A DNA stretch of 64,000 nucleotides from Streptomyces sp. NBC_00704 (GTDB taxonomy: Bacteria; Actinomycetota; Actinomycetes; Streptomycetales; Streptomycetaceae). The notes under the pieces are model-generated. The model made no database searches, was not told the origin of the DNA, and saw only the letters and a program-made list of their open reading frames with translations. Made by a program: the position numbers and the translations under genes. How positions within the stretch are numbered: the first letter of the stretch is position 1; each line of letters begins with the position of its first letter. Where the stretch lies: the NCBI RefSeq assembly GCF_036226605.1, contig NZ_CP109000.1:2476501-2540500 (forward strand). Reading direction: 5' to 3'. Shown here piece after piece: positions 44,659 to 53,545 of the stretch.

Positions 44659-44685
44659 ATACAAAAGATCTTGTATCTTGATACA
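44659..44685. promoter_or_regulatory. Overlapping palindromes in the vapBC promoter
   Basis: ATACAAAAGATCTTGTAT (44,659-44,676) is an inverted repeat with ATACAA/TTGTAT arms, and TGTATCTTGATACA (44,672-44,685) is a second one sharing bases with it. A TTGTAT (44,671) and GATATA (44,694) pair with 17 bases between could be the promoter. Antitoxin autorepression at such sites is usual. Confidence 0.65.
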
Positions 44686-44713
44686 CTCCAGTTGATATAC
44701 GCAGGAGGCGCCC

Positions 44714-44971
44714 ATGAGTCGTACCGTGATCGACCTCGACGACGAGGCCTTGGAAGAAGCGGCCAAGGAACTCGGCACCACCACCAAGCGCGAGACCGTC
44801 AACACCGCGCTGCGGGAGGTCACGGCCCGTCACAGGCGTCTGCGCGCGCTCGACGAAGCCCGCCGGCTGGTGGCAGACGGCGCGCTGGACACGGACCTTC
44901 TCCTGGACAAGAGCACCTACCGGCCCACGAGCACAGCCGACGCCGCCTCCGACACCGGAGCGCAGGAGTGA
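44714..44971 (+). CDS. vapB: VapB-type antitoxin
   Basis: This 85-residue protein begins with a ribbon-helix-helix-like segment (SRTVIDLDDEALEEAAKELGT, then KRETVNTALREV). It is the antitoxin and operator-binding part of the pair. The C-terminal half is disordered-looking and likely wraps VapC. AGGAGG lies just upstream. The stop overlaps the toxin start by 4 bases. Confidence 0.88.
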   Translation: MSRTVIDLDDEALEEAAKELGTTTKRETVNTALREVTARHRRLRALDEARRLVADGALDTDLLLDKSTYRPTSTADAASDTGAQE

Positions 44972-45381
44972 CCGTCGCCGATTACCTCATCGACACCTCC
45001 GCGCTCGCCCGCGTCCTGCTCCGCCAGAACACGGCCGACTGGGATGACAGGATCGGCGCCGGCCTCGTCGCGATCTGCGACATCACCGAACTCGAGGTCC
45101 TCTACTCAGCCCGTTCGGCCGCAGACCGTACGCGTGTGAAGGCGGCGCTCGACGCCCACTACGTCTGGTGCCCGATGCCGGACGGCGTCTACCGCCGCTC
45201 CCGCGTCGTCCAGGAACAGCTGACCGCCAAGGGTGAGCACCGCAGCGCGGGCCCCGTCGATCTCCTGGTGGCCGCCGCCGCCGAGGAAGCGGGGCTCACA
45301 CTGCTCCACTGCGACCACGACTTCGACGCCATCGCCCGCACCACGGGGCAGCCGGTCCGCACGATCGACCTCAGGCGGTAG
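44968..45381 (+). CDS. vapC: VapC-type PIN-domain ribonuclease toxin
   Basis: This 137-residue PIN-domain protein has the acidic residues of the active site in YLIDTSALARVL, CDITELEVLYS, and GPVDLLVAAAAE, and ends with a HCDHDFDAIA motif. VapC toxins are RNases that cut tRNA or rRNA and halt translation. The start is GTG 44968, overlapping vapB, with AGGAG upstream. It lies in the outer part of the island, where it may stabilise the element. Confidence 0.9.
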   Translation: MTVADYLIDTSALARVLLRQNTADWDDRIGAGLVAICDITELEVLYSARSAADRTRVKAALDAHYVWCPMPDGVYRRSRVVQEQLTAKGEHRSAGPVDLLVAAAAEEAGLTLLHCDHDFDAIARTTGQPVRTIDLRR

Positions 45382-45431
45382 AGCCTCCGCAGCCGCACAG
45401 TCGGCGATGAGATCCCTGCCGCTCACGGACG

Positions 45432-45460
45432 CAGCCGGCCGGGGATCGCCCGGCCGGCTG
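45432..45460. terminator. Perfect 12-bp hairpin between convergent genes
   Basis: CAGCCGGCCGGG (45,432-45,443) pairs with CCCGGCCGGCTG (45,449-45,460) around a 5-base loop. It lies between vapC (plus) and the rhamnosidase gene (minus) and can terminate both. Confidence 0.75.
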
Positions 45461-45490
45461 TGGGTCCTGAGTCCTTCCTGACGGCGTGGC

Positions 45491-48400
45491 CTAGCAGATG
45501 CCGGTGAGCTTGGTGTCGCTGTACGGGGTGCTGTCGGAGGAAGTGGTGAGGATGTGACAGCCGGGCTGGACGTCGTCGACGCGCAGGAAACCGTTGTCGT
45601 AGGCGGCGGCGACGCTGCCGCCGTCCATGAAGACGCTGGTCGTGCCCTCCGTGCCGCCGGGCAGGTACACCGAGGAACTGGTGTTGGCCGGGACGTTCAC
45701 GCTGATGTCGACGCGACCGCCGCCGGTGGTGTCGAAGGCCGCGCCGATGGTGCCGTGGCCGGTGGGGACCGTAACGTTCGCCCAGGTGACCGAGGTGGGC
45801 TGGGGCTTGATCTGGAAGGTCGCGAAGCCCGGTGCGGTGGCCCGGATGCCGAACATGTCCTGGGGGATGTTGAAGGCGGGGGCCGCCGCCCAGGGGTGTG
45901 AGTAGGTCGTGTTCGACTTCTGTGCGAGGGTCCAGGCCTCCATGGTGGCGCCCGCCCCCTGGTTGATCATGTTCATCCAGCTGTTGGTCCCGGTCGAGGT
46001 CAGCAGGGTGTACGCGAGATCGGGCCGGTTGCCCTCGTACATGGCCTGGATGAGGAAGCCGGCGCAGTAGACGCTGCACGCCATACCGCGGGTGCCCAGA
46101 TAGGTGGCAACCTGCGCGGCCTGCGAGGAGCCGGCCAGGCCGAACGCGGTGGCGAAGGCGCTGGCCTGGACGGCGTAGTGGTCGATCACGGTGCCGTCGT
46201 TGTTCAGTCCGTCACGGTAGGCACCCTTGGACGAGTCCCACATCCTCGCGTTGACCGCGGACTTGATGGCGGCGGCCTTGGCCGTGTACGTGGCGGCGTC
46301 CGAGGTCTTGCCCAGTGCGGTGGCGATGTCGGCCATGTCCGCGTAGGAGCGGTAGGCGATGGCGTTGATGACGGTGTTGTAGGAGGTGAAGACGTACCCG
46401 TCGCGCTGCGAGGAGGGCCAGTCGACGATGTCGCAGTCGTTGCAACTGCTCGCGCCGTTGCTGCCGGTGGTCTTGTGGATCAGACCGGTCGAGGAGTCGT
46501 ACCACTCGTCGGGGAGCTTGCCCTGGAGGGTGGTGTAGGCGGCGGACAGCGGCGCGGTGCTTCCGGTGGCCTCGTAGCTGTCGTGCAGGGCCAGGATCGT
46601 GTACATCGGCCACTCGGTGGGCCAGGTCCGGTTGGAGAGCAGGAGGCTCAACGAGTAGTCGCCGAGCGCCGCGTCGCCGCCGGTGTAGAGGTTGCCCAGG
46701 AGCTGGAGGTAGGAGTCGGCCTCGTAGTAGCCGCGCTCACGCTCCCAGGAGTCGACGTACAGGTTCTGGTTGCCGGTCTCGATGGTGTTGCGGGACAGCG
46801 CCCAGACCTTGTTGAGGGCGCTGTCGGAGGAGTTGAAGACGCCCGCCGACTCGTCGAACGGGTACAGGTACGCCTCCGCCGTGAAGTCGGCGGCGGTCAG
46901 GCCGGTGGGGGCGCCGATGACCTGGACGTACCGGAAGACGCGCGGGCCCCAGGTCTCCAGGTGCTGGCTGCCCGCCTTCAGGACCCACTTGTCCTGGTAG
47001 GTGTTGCCCGCCGAGGTCTGGTACTTGACGGTGTTGGTGCCGGAGGTGACCTGGCCGTAGCGGATGTCCACCACCTGTCCGGCGGTGCCGTTCAGGGTCA
47101 GGGCAAGGCCGCCGATCCAGGTGCGGCCGTAGTCGATGAAGTAGTTGCCGCTGGAGTACTCGGTGACCGAGGCGGGGGTCCGGGAGGTCTGCCTGACCTT
47201 GGCGGTCGGCGTGGGCTGCAGGTTGCTGAAGGAGCTCTTGGCGACCGCCGACGGCCAGGCGGCGGCGTTGAAGGCGGCCGTGGCGAAGCCGAACGGGTAG
47301 CGGCGGGCGTCGAAGTTCTCCTTGGGCGCCGTGTAGTAGCTGGTGCCGATGGAGCCGGCGCTCGGCAGGATCCGCGTGCCGTTCAGGGCCTTCCAGCCGG
47401 CTCCGGTGCCGTAGGTCTTGCTGGTGCCGTCGGTGTACCGGACCACCAGCTGGGCCAGAAATCGCTGGTCGCTGGTGGTGTAGGCGAGGGCGCCGATGGT
47501 GTTGGCGGCGCCCGCGTTCAGCAGGGAGGTCACGTCGTAGCCGTCGTAGCGGGTCTCGGAGCCGACCGGCCGGGTGGGGCCGACGCCGACGTAGCTGCCG
47601 TTGACCCACAGCTTGTAGACGAACTGGCGTGCCGGGGTGGTGGAGGCTCCGGTGGCGTACAGGTGGGCCCAGGCGACGGACTTGCCGGAGGCCAGGTTCG
47701 TGGTGCCGCGCAGGAACGTCCAGCTGGGCACGGTCAGCAGTCCGGTGCCGCAGTTCTTGGCCTTGTCGACGAACAGGGCGCCGCCGGTGACGGTGCCGCA
47801 GCCGAAGTCGGCGTTGGACGAGTCGCTGAAGTCATTGCCGTACAGGGAGCCGCCGTTGGGATCGGTGACGGTGATGTCGTCGAAGGTGGCCTGCTCGGCG
47901 CTGCCGGTGCGGAACCCGATGCCACCGGAGGAGTAGGTGGCGTCCGTGGTGGTGTCGACGAGGGTCCAGGCGGTGTCGGCGGCGGCCTTCAGATACGTGG
48001 TGAAGGTCGAACCGGACGCCACGACACGGAAGTCGTAGGTCGAGCCGGTGGTCAAGGCGAACGGCAGCGCCACAGCCGTCTTGAGGGCCGTGAACGTTCC
48101 GCTCTTCTGGACCTGCGGGGCGATCGTGTTCACGCCGCCGCCCTTGAACTGCCACAGATAGAAGTTGCTGGTGTCCTTCTCACGGAAGGTGACGCCGGCG
48201 ATGCCCGCGTTGATGACGAAGCTGCCCTGGAAGGTGTAGTCCGTCCAGGCGGTGGGCAGCCCGGTGACGCAGTTCTTGGCCTTGTCTACGAACAGGGCGC
48301 CGCCGGTCACGGCGCCGCAGGCGAAGTCGGCGTTGTCGGCGTCGCTGAAGTCATTGCCGTACAGGGAGCCGCCGCCGGGATCGGTGACGGTGATGTCGTC

Positions 48401-49264
48401 GAAGGTGGCCTGCTCGGTCAGACCCGTGCGGAAGCCGATGCCGCCTGAATTGAAGGTGGCGTCGGTGGTGGTGTCGACGAGCGTCCAGGCGGTGTCGGCG
48501 GCGGCCTTCAGATACGTGGTGAAGGTCGAACCGGACGCCACGACACGGAAGTCGTAGGTCGAGCCGGTGGCCAAGGCGAACGGCAGCGCCACAGCCGTCT
48601 TGAGGGCCGTGAACGTTCCGCTCTTCTGGACCTGCGGGGCGATCGTGTTCACCCCGCCGCCCTTGAACTGCCACAGGTAGTAGTCGCTGGTGTCCTGCGC
48701 ACGGAAGGTGACGCTGGCGTACTTGGCGTTGATGACGAAGCTGCCCTGGAAGGTGTAATCCGTCCAGGCGGTGGGCGCGCCGCTCCAGATGGGGGTCGCG
48801 GCCGACCAGGTGGTGCCGGGCCCCGTACCGAAGGCCGCGGTGGCCGACCAGGCGGAGGCGGCACCCGCGGAGTCCCAGGTACGGACCCGCCAGTAGTAGC
48901 CGGAGGAGGCGCTCAGAGTCGCGCCGGCATAGCTCACGTTGCCGTCGGTGGCGGAGGTGACCTGACCCGAGTCCCACATGTCCGGCGTCCCGGTCAGGGC
49001 AGAGGACGTGGTGGCGACCTGTATCTGGTATGCGGTCTGCCGGTCGCCGCCGACATGCCAGCCGAGGAGGGGCGCGGATCCGGGGGCGACGTCCGCGGGA
49101 GCGGCCAGTCCGCCGACGGTCAGGACCGTGGGCGCGGCGGTGACGGCCTGCGCCGAGGGCGTCAGTACGGTCACTCCGCCGACGAGAGCGAGCAACGTGG
49201 TGAGCAGGGCCATCAGCGAGAATCGCCGGCCTCTTGCTCTGCGGTGGGACGGTGCGACGTGCAT
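45491..49264 (-). CDS. Secreted alpha-L-rhamnosidase (GH78) with duplicated accessory module
   Basis: This 1257-residue secreted protein starts with a signal peptide (hydrophobic 17-40). After a fibronectin-like domain (about 45-145) there are two copies of a ~173-residue concanavalin-like module (about 160-505). The second half is the GH78 core: an N-domain (LYATGASTTPARQFVYKLWVNG), then the catalytic (alpha/alpha)6 barrel with DSWERERGYYEAD, and a C-domain (GHGTIGAAFDTTGGGR). Typical GH78 enzymes release L-rhamnose from glycosides. The catalytic acidic segment differs a little from the common DCPQR type. The start has AAGGA 9 bases upstream. A LacI-type operator lies just before the start. 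It is the largest gene of the island. Confidence 0.88.
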   Translation of the reverse strand: MHVAPSHRRARGRRFSLMALLTTLLALVGGVTVLTPSAQAVTAAPTVLTVGGLAAPADVAPGSAPLLGWHVGGDRQTAYQIQVATTSSALTGTPDMWDSGQVTSATDGNVSYAGATLSASSGYYWRVRTWDSAGAASAWSATAAFGTGPGTTWSAATPIWSGAPTAWTDYTFQGSFVINAKYASVTFRAQDTSDYYLWQFKGGGVNTIAPQVQKSGTFTALKTAVALPFALATGSTYDFRVVASGSTFTTYLKAAADTAWTLVDTTTDATFNSGGIGFRTGLTEQATFDDITVTDPGGGSLYGNDFSDADNADFACGAVTGGALFVDKAKNCVTGLPTAWTDYTFQGSFVINAGIAGVTFREKDTSNFYLWQFKGGGVNTIAPQVQKSGTFTALKTAVALPFALTTGSTYDFRVVASGSTFTTYLKAAADTAWTLVDTTTDATYSSGGIGFRTGSAEQATFDDITVTDPNGGSLYGNDFSDSSNADFGCGTVTGGALFVDKAKNCGTGLLTVPSWTFLRGTTNLASGKSVAWAHLYATGASTTPARQFVYKLWVNGSYVGVGPTRPVGSETRYDGYDVTSLLNAGAANTIGALAYTTSDQRFLAQLVVRYTDGTSKTYGTGAGWKALNGTRILPSAGSIGTSYYTAPKENFDARRYPFGFATAAFNAAAWPSAVAKSSFSNLQPTPTAKVRQTSRTPASVTEYSSGNYFIDYGRTWIGGLALTLNGTAGQVVDIRYGQVTSGTNTVKYQTSAGNTYQDKWVLKAGSQHLETWGPRVFRYVQVIGAPTGLTAADFTAEAYLYPFDESAGVFNSSDSALNKVWALSRNTIETGNQNLYVDSWERERGYYEADSYLQLLGNLYTGGDAALGDYSLSLLLSNRTWPTEWPMYTILALHDSYEATGSTAPLSAAYTTLQGKLPDEWYDSSTGLIHKTTGSNGASSCNDCDIVDWPSSQRDGYVFTSYNTVINAIAYRSYADMADIATALGKTSDAATYTAKAAAIKSAVNARMWDSSKGAYRDGLNNDGTVIDHYAVQASAFATAFGLAGSSQAAQVATYLGTRGMACSVYCAGFLIQAMYEGNRPDLAYTLLTSTGTNSWMNMINQGAGATMEAWTLAQKSNTTYSHPWAAAPAFNIPQDMFGIRATAPGFATFQIKPQPTSVTWANVTVPTGHGTIGAAFDTTGGGRVDISVNVPANTSSSVYLPGGTEGTTSVFMDGGSVAAAYDNGFLRVDDVQPGCHILTTSSDSTPYSDTKLTGIC
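47751..48788 (-). repeat. 519-bp internal duplication within the rhamnosidase gene
   Basis: Two adjacent copies (about 47,751-48,269 and 48,270-48,788) encode the repeated module. Several stretches of more than 60 bases are identical or nearly so, indicating recent duplication or gene conversion. Confidence 0.9.
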
Positions 49265-49275
49265 GGGCGCGGTCC

Positions 49276-49289
49276 TTGATACGTTTCAA
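49276..49289. promoter_or_regulatory. LacI-type operator upstream of the rhamnosidase gene
   Basis: TTGATACGTTTCAA is a palindrome (TTGA-ACGT-TCAA arms, one mismatch) with a central CG. It lies 12-25 bases upstream of the start codon. The form fits LacI/GalR-family sites that control rhamnose utilisation genes. No regulator gene is next to it. Confidence 0.6.
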
Positions 49290-49795
49290 TCGCGGAAGCC
49301 GGGCCTCCCCGGCAAAAGGGGATGTGAGGTGGCCGACATCCTGAAGCCGGACATCCGAGCCTGTCAACACTTCCGTAACGCGGCCTTCACACTCGGGGCT
49401 GGGACAGCAGGAGCAGCTTCTGGCCGAGGCGACGCACGAGCCGGACGCCACCGACGACATCGCGACTGATGGTGGAGCGGGTGGTTCTTCCGGTTCTTCC
49501 GGTTCTTCCGGTTCTTCCGCCGGGGCACAACGGCTGGTCGACCTGCTGAGTCGGCTGGTCAGCGGGCTGCTCGCCAGGCCCCGCAGGGAAACCGGCGCAG
49601 TGCACAGCGGGCCGAGCTGTGCCCCTGCGCCTCGTCACAGTCAGCGACCACGGGTCGGGCGTGCCGCCTGCGGACCGGGAGCGGGACTTCGCCCGGGGTG
49701 CTGGAACCGCCTCGGGGGCATCGTTTCCGATTCACGAGGCGAGCGTGCCCCGGAACTGCGCATGAACCTGGGTCACTGCTTGCCGATCGGTTGGA
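49290..49795. other. Region without intact gene, containing a 9-bp repeat
   Basis: Four copies of ggttcttcc run from 49,483 to 49,518. In one frame they give a Gly/Ser repeat inside what may be a gene remnant (…LLAEATHEPD… then …LVDLLSRLVSGLL…), with no start or known family. From 49,735 the sequence is a copy of 55,655 onwards. Confidence 0.5.
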
Positions 49796-49975
49796 TCAGC
49801 CGGGGACGTAGGTCTCATCGCCGAAGTCAGCGACGATCTTCGGCTTGCCGCCGAGCGCCTTGACGCACGCAGCGAGGGCGTCGACCTCGCCGCGCTCCAG
49901 TTGCCCCTTCTCGATGCGTGAGACGCGAGCCTGGGTGACGCCCATGGCTTCGGCAACCTGGACCTGTGGTGCGCT
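49796..49975 (-). pseudogene. Truncated HigA-like antitoxin gene, duplicate of 55,714-56,052
   Basis: The last ~60 codons of an XRE-type antitoxin gene (VQVAEAMGVTQARVSRIEKGQLERGEVDAL...) are present. They and about 60 bases of 3' flank match the intact gene at 55,714-56,052 closely. The N-terminal half and the toxin gene are missing; the copy ends where HsdR-like sequence begins. Confidence 0.85.
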
Positions 49976-50600
49976 GCCGCGACTACGTGTTGGAGTACCG
50001 CGACGACGCACCATCGCGGTGGTCGAGGCCAAGCGGACCAGCGTCGATGTGGCCGCATGCCGCAGGTATCGAGCAGGCCAAGCGATACGCGACCCGGCTC
50101 GGACTCCCGGCGGCCTATGCGACCAACGGGCGGGAGATCCAGGAGATCGAGATCGGCGGCAACCGCCAGAAGGTTTCGTGCTTCCCGCAGCCGGAGGAGC
50201 TCCGGACCCGGTACTGCGAGAACGAGGGGATCGCGTCCGAGCTGGAGCGGGAGTTCATGCACTCGCCCTGTTCGACGACAGGCGCGGATTCCGCTGACGC
50301 TCGCGACCGGCAGTGGCAAGACCATGGTGGCCTTCCAGTTGGTGTCCAAGCTGCGTCGAAGCTGCCGGAAGGTGGGCGAGATGCCCCGCGTTCTCGTTCC
50401 CGGGGACCGAAACGTCCTCGTTGACCAGTCGAAGGACGACTACTTGGAGCCGGTGTTCCGGAATTTGTGCACAAGATCAGCGGCGGCCGAGCACAGCGAG
50501 CCGGCACATCCATTTCGCCCTGTACCAGTCACTCGACAGTGAGCGCGGCGACGAGGACGCACTGTTCACCCGGAACGACCGTCGTGACCAGCGGGTGGTT
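49976..50600 (+). pseudogene. Decayed type I restriction enzyme HsdR fragment
   Basis: Fragments in two or three frames resemble the nuclease and helicase part of HsdR. These are VVEAKRTSVDVA-like, QAKRYATRLGLPAAYATNGREIQ, LATGSGKTMVAFQLVSK (helicase motif I), RVLVPGDRNVLVDQSKDDYLEPVF and HFALYQSLDSERGDEDALFT. Frameshifts at about 50,020, 50,280 and 50,480 break the gene, and both ends are missing. No hsdM or hsdS is near. It is a remnant of a lost restriction system. Confidence 0.75.
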
Positions 50601-51148
50601 CCCCCGGAAACCGCTGACGGGGACTTCTTTGCCACTGCGCCACCGAGCGGTTTCCACGGGTTCGGCGTTAAGGTCGAGGCGGTGCAGGACATTTACATGG
50701 AAACCGGTGACCTGGCCAAGCCCCAGCAGCATCACGGCTGAGCCGCGCGCCGCCTGCGGCCTGAGCAAAAGGACACCGAGCCGGCGTGCTCTTCGCCGTG
50801 CTGCGCGACACAATTTCCTGAAACGGAAGCCCCTGGGGAGCCGGAGCCCCAGCCGGACGGGCGGCCAGGTAAACGCCGGGCGGGAAGGCGTTTCCAGCGC
50901 ATCGACCAGGCGATACGAGGAGGCCTTCTATGCGTGGCTACCCATGGCAGCTGTGCGGCAGCGTGCCACACCGTGTCTGCTCCGGGCACTTGACCCAACC
51001 CTCCCCTGGTCCGGATGCGACTCGTGAGTCGATGCCCGATTACGCAGGAGCTGTTTGGCGTGCGTCAAAGCGGCAGACAACCGGCATCATTTGCGCCGAT
51101 CTACAGAGAATCAGAACGGCGCGAAGTCCGACACCGCACACAGCGGCG
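50601..51148. other. Region without recognisable gene
   Basis: About 550 bases with mixed open frames on both strands. I see no conserved domain. It may contain further decayed parts of the restriction gene or of a mobile element. Confidence 0.5.
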
Positions 51149-52177
51149 TCAGCCCGCACTTACGAGTACCCGGACCATCCCGGTTCCGGACTCCAGATTG
51201 GTGAGCGCCTTACCCACGATCGAGCCGGTGGCACGTTCATGCTCGGTGACGCGACGGGCGTGGCCGGGCCTGGAGGACGTGGTGAGCCTGTCCCCGCAGC
51301 GGATCGGGCTGGCGGACGCGTCCGCCAGCGCCCACAGCTTGCCCATGAGGGCGACCGGGGCGCCTCCCTCGTGACGGTCCAGGACCAGTGCCGGGTGAAC
51401 CCCGCACGCTCCTGAGACGATCCCGGCGACACGTGGATCGTAGTCCTGCTCGCACGGACGGATCCGACCCTCATCGTCAATGACCACCACGGTGCCAGGG
51501 CAGATCGACGGAGCACCCGCCGTAAGCTCCTCCGCGTAGTCGGCTCCAGGCAGGACGAGGTCACCGCGCACTTCGATGTTGCCCTCTACGAGGACACTTC
51601 CTGCAAAGTGCCCGGCAGTGCCCTGTTCCGCCCTCGCGAACAGGCCGGTTCCGTTCTTGGCCACCGCTATCACGCCGGTGCCCAGGTCGCAGGTGCCAAA
51701 CACCCCGTGGCCGCCCGCAGACGAGCTGATGCCGACGACACCGGCGTGGTTGGGGTTCAGCGACTCCCCCCGTATTCCCTCGCCGTTGTCCGACCGGCCG
51801 TAGATCCCTGCGCCGGTCTTGCTGAGTCCGGCGACCCCCGTACCGTTGTCGGCTTGTCCCCAGACCCCCTGGCCCTGGGCTCCGCCGTGAACACCGGTGA
51901 CTCCGGACTTGCCAACTTCGGACGCGTTACCCCGGACGCCGTCGTTGTGATCACTTACTCCCACCACGCCGATCGCATTGACGTCGGAGAACCCGTGCCC
52001 CCAGACGCCGTTGCCCGTGCCCCTACCGTAGAGCCCATTGCCGCTGTCCTCGTTCACGCCGGCGACGCCTGCCTGGCCGGCCGCATGGCTCAACCCGAGT
52101 ACGCCGTTCCACTGCGTGCTGTCACCCTTGATACCGGGAGTTCCGGGATCGGATGTCATACCTTCGATTGCATTCAT
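51149..52177 (-). CDS. Hexapeptide-repeat protein with tail-fibre/G2-peptidase-like C-terminus
   Basis: This 342-residue protein has no signal peptide. The N-terminal 190 residues are built from Gly-rich hexapeptides (GVWGHG, GVVGVS, GVRGNA, GVAGLS, GIYGRS, GVFGTC). The C-terminal 140 residues contain LVLPGADYAEELT, GTVVVIDDEGRIRPC, VAGIVSG and KALTNLESGTGMVRVLVSAG, a domain found in phage tail-fibre and self-cleaving (G2-type) proteins. GGAG lies upstream of ATG 52177. The closest neighbour, in the opposite direction, is a paralogue with the same C-terminal domain. Possible roles: tail spike, surface adhesin or injected effector. Confidence 0.75.
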   Translation of the reverse strand: MNAIEGMTSDPGTPGIKGDSTQWNGVLGLSHAAGQAGVAGVNEDSGNGLYGRGTGNGVWGHGFSDVNAIGVVGVSDHNDGVRGNASEVGKSGVTGVHGGAQGQGVWGQADNGTGVAGLSKTGAGIYGRSDNGEGIRGESLNPNHAGVVGISSSAGGHGVFGTCDLGTGVIAVAKNGTGLFARAEQGTAGHFAGSVLVEGNIEVRGDLVLPGADYAEELTAGAPSICPGTVVVIDDEGRIRPCEQDYDPRVAGIVSGACGVHPALVLDRHEGGAPVALMGKLWALADASASPIRCGDRLTTSSRPGHARRVTEHERATGSIVGKALTNLESGTGMVRVLVSAG

Positions 52178-52608
52178 GATGCTCTCCTTGCAGGGGGTGC
52201 TGCACGGCGTAATCTCCTGCGCTCTGCACAGTCATAACCTGCGGTGAGGACATTCTTCGGAAGTAACGGTCGCAGACTCCTCAACTCGGGGTGATGAGGT
52301 TGCGAAGTACCTAAACGCGGCCGACGACGCTGCTGCCTTGACTGAGCGTCATCGCACCGGGCGTCACGTCGCTTTTCCCTGAGACAGGGCCGCGAACGCT
52401 CCTGCTCCGGAGAATGGGAAGCGCGTCTCCCCGCTCCCCTCCAGGTTGGGCCCGCATCAATGGAGTTGCAACCGCGTGACCATCCCGCCCGTCGCCTGAC
52501 GCGGCTAAGTCACCAACCAGAGCGGCCCTCCTGACACAGCACCGAGTTGCATGCCTCGACGCGCAGTTGGACCCTGAAAGGGGGATTGCTCCGAAGGAGG
52601 CTACCGCT
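52178..52608. other. Divergent intergenic region between the two repeat-protein genes
   Basis: No gene is visible in 430 bases. GC is lower than average. Promoters for both divergent genes presumably lie here. GAAGGAGG at 52,593 is the ribosome-binding site of the plus-strand gene. Confidence 0.5.
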
Positions 52609-53535
52609 ATGACCAGCATTCAGGGCAAAGGCGACCAACCAGAGGAACCCGGCGTCGTGGGTGAGGCGCAGATCGGTGACGGCGTGCGGGGAGTGAGCCA
52701 CGCCGAGTACAAGGGCGGAGTCGTCGGCGTAAATGACAACGACACTCCGCGAGCCGGCCCCGGCGTGTACGGACAGAGCCCGGGAACTGGAGTCGTTGGG
52801 GAGTCGACGACGTGGCACGGAGTGTTCGGCCATACCACATCCACATCCGGCGGTCACGGAGTGAGCGGTGACGGAGACGTGGGTGTCTCCGGGGTCGGCC
52901 GCAAGTGGATCGGGGTGTACGGGGAAACCAACGCCGACCCGAACGTTGGGGCCTCAGGAATCTGGGGCGACGGCAAGGACTCCGGCGACGGCGTAAAGGG
53001 ACATGCCAAGGCGCCGGGCAAGGCCGGGGTCGCGGGATTTCAATTGGGGAACGCTGGGCCCGGCATCTTCGGGCAGGGCGCTCCCGCAGGGCACTTCCAG
53101 GGTGACGTCGTCGTCACCGGGGACTTGGTGTTGCCCGGCGCGGATTACGCCGAGGAACTGACCGTGGCATCCGACGAGGTGACCCCGGGGACGGTCGTCG
53201 TCCTCGATGAGGCAGGTCAGATCCGACCGTGCACGAAGGAGTACGACGCGCGTGTCGCCGGTGTCGTCTCCGGTGGCCGCGGCGTGAAGTCCAGCCTGGT
53301 GCTGGACCGTCACGATAACGGTGCGCCCGTGGCCTTGATGGGAAAGGTGTGGGCATTGGCCGATGCCAGCACGCATCCGGTTCGTGCCGGGGACATGCTC
53401 ACCACCTCCGGGCGGCTCGGGCACGCCCAGGTTGTAACCGACCCGTCGCGCGCCTTCGGAGCGATAATCGGTAAGGCTCTCACCGACCTTTCTTCAGGAC
53501 GTGGACTCGTTCGCGTCCTGGTGACCGCGGGTTGA
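52609..53535 (+). CDS. Hexapeptide-repeat protein with tail-fibre/G2-peptidase-like C-terminus, paralogue
   Basis: This 308-residue protein has the same plan as its divergent neighbour: Gly-rich hexapeptides (GVRGVS, GVVGVN, GVYGQS, GVFGHT, GVYGET) to about residue 165, then a C-terminal domain (LVLPGADYAEELT, GTVVVLDEAGQIRPC, VAGVVSG, GKALTDLSSGRGLVRVLVTAG). The C-terminal halves agree in most positions; the repeat halves have diverged. ATG 52609 follows GAAGGAGG by 8 bases. The next gene starts 10 bases after its stop, so it is coupled with the aegerolysin-papain gene. Confidence 0.75.
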   Translation: MTSIQGKGDQPEEPGVVGEAQIGDGVRGVSHAEYKGGVVGVNDNDTPRAGPGVYGQSPGTGVVGESTTWHGVFGHTTSTSGGHGVSGDGDVGVSGVGRKWIGVYGETNADPNVGASGIWGDGKDSGDGVKGHAKAPGKAGVAGFQLGNAGPGIFGQGAPAGHFQGDVVVTGDLVLPGADYAEELTVASDEVTPGTVVVLDEAGQIRPCTKEYDARVAGVVSGGRGVKSSLVLDRHDNGAPVALMGKVWALADASTHPVRAGDMLTTSGRLGHAQVVTDPSRAFGAIIGKALTDLSSGRGLVRVLVTAG

Positions 53536-53545
53536 GGCGATCGCA

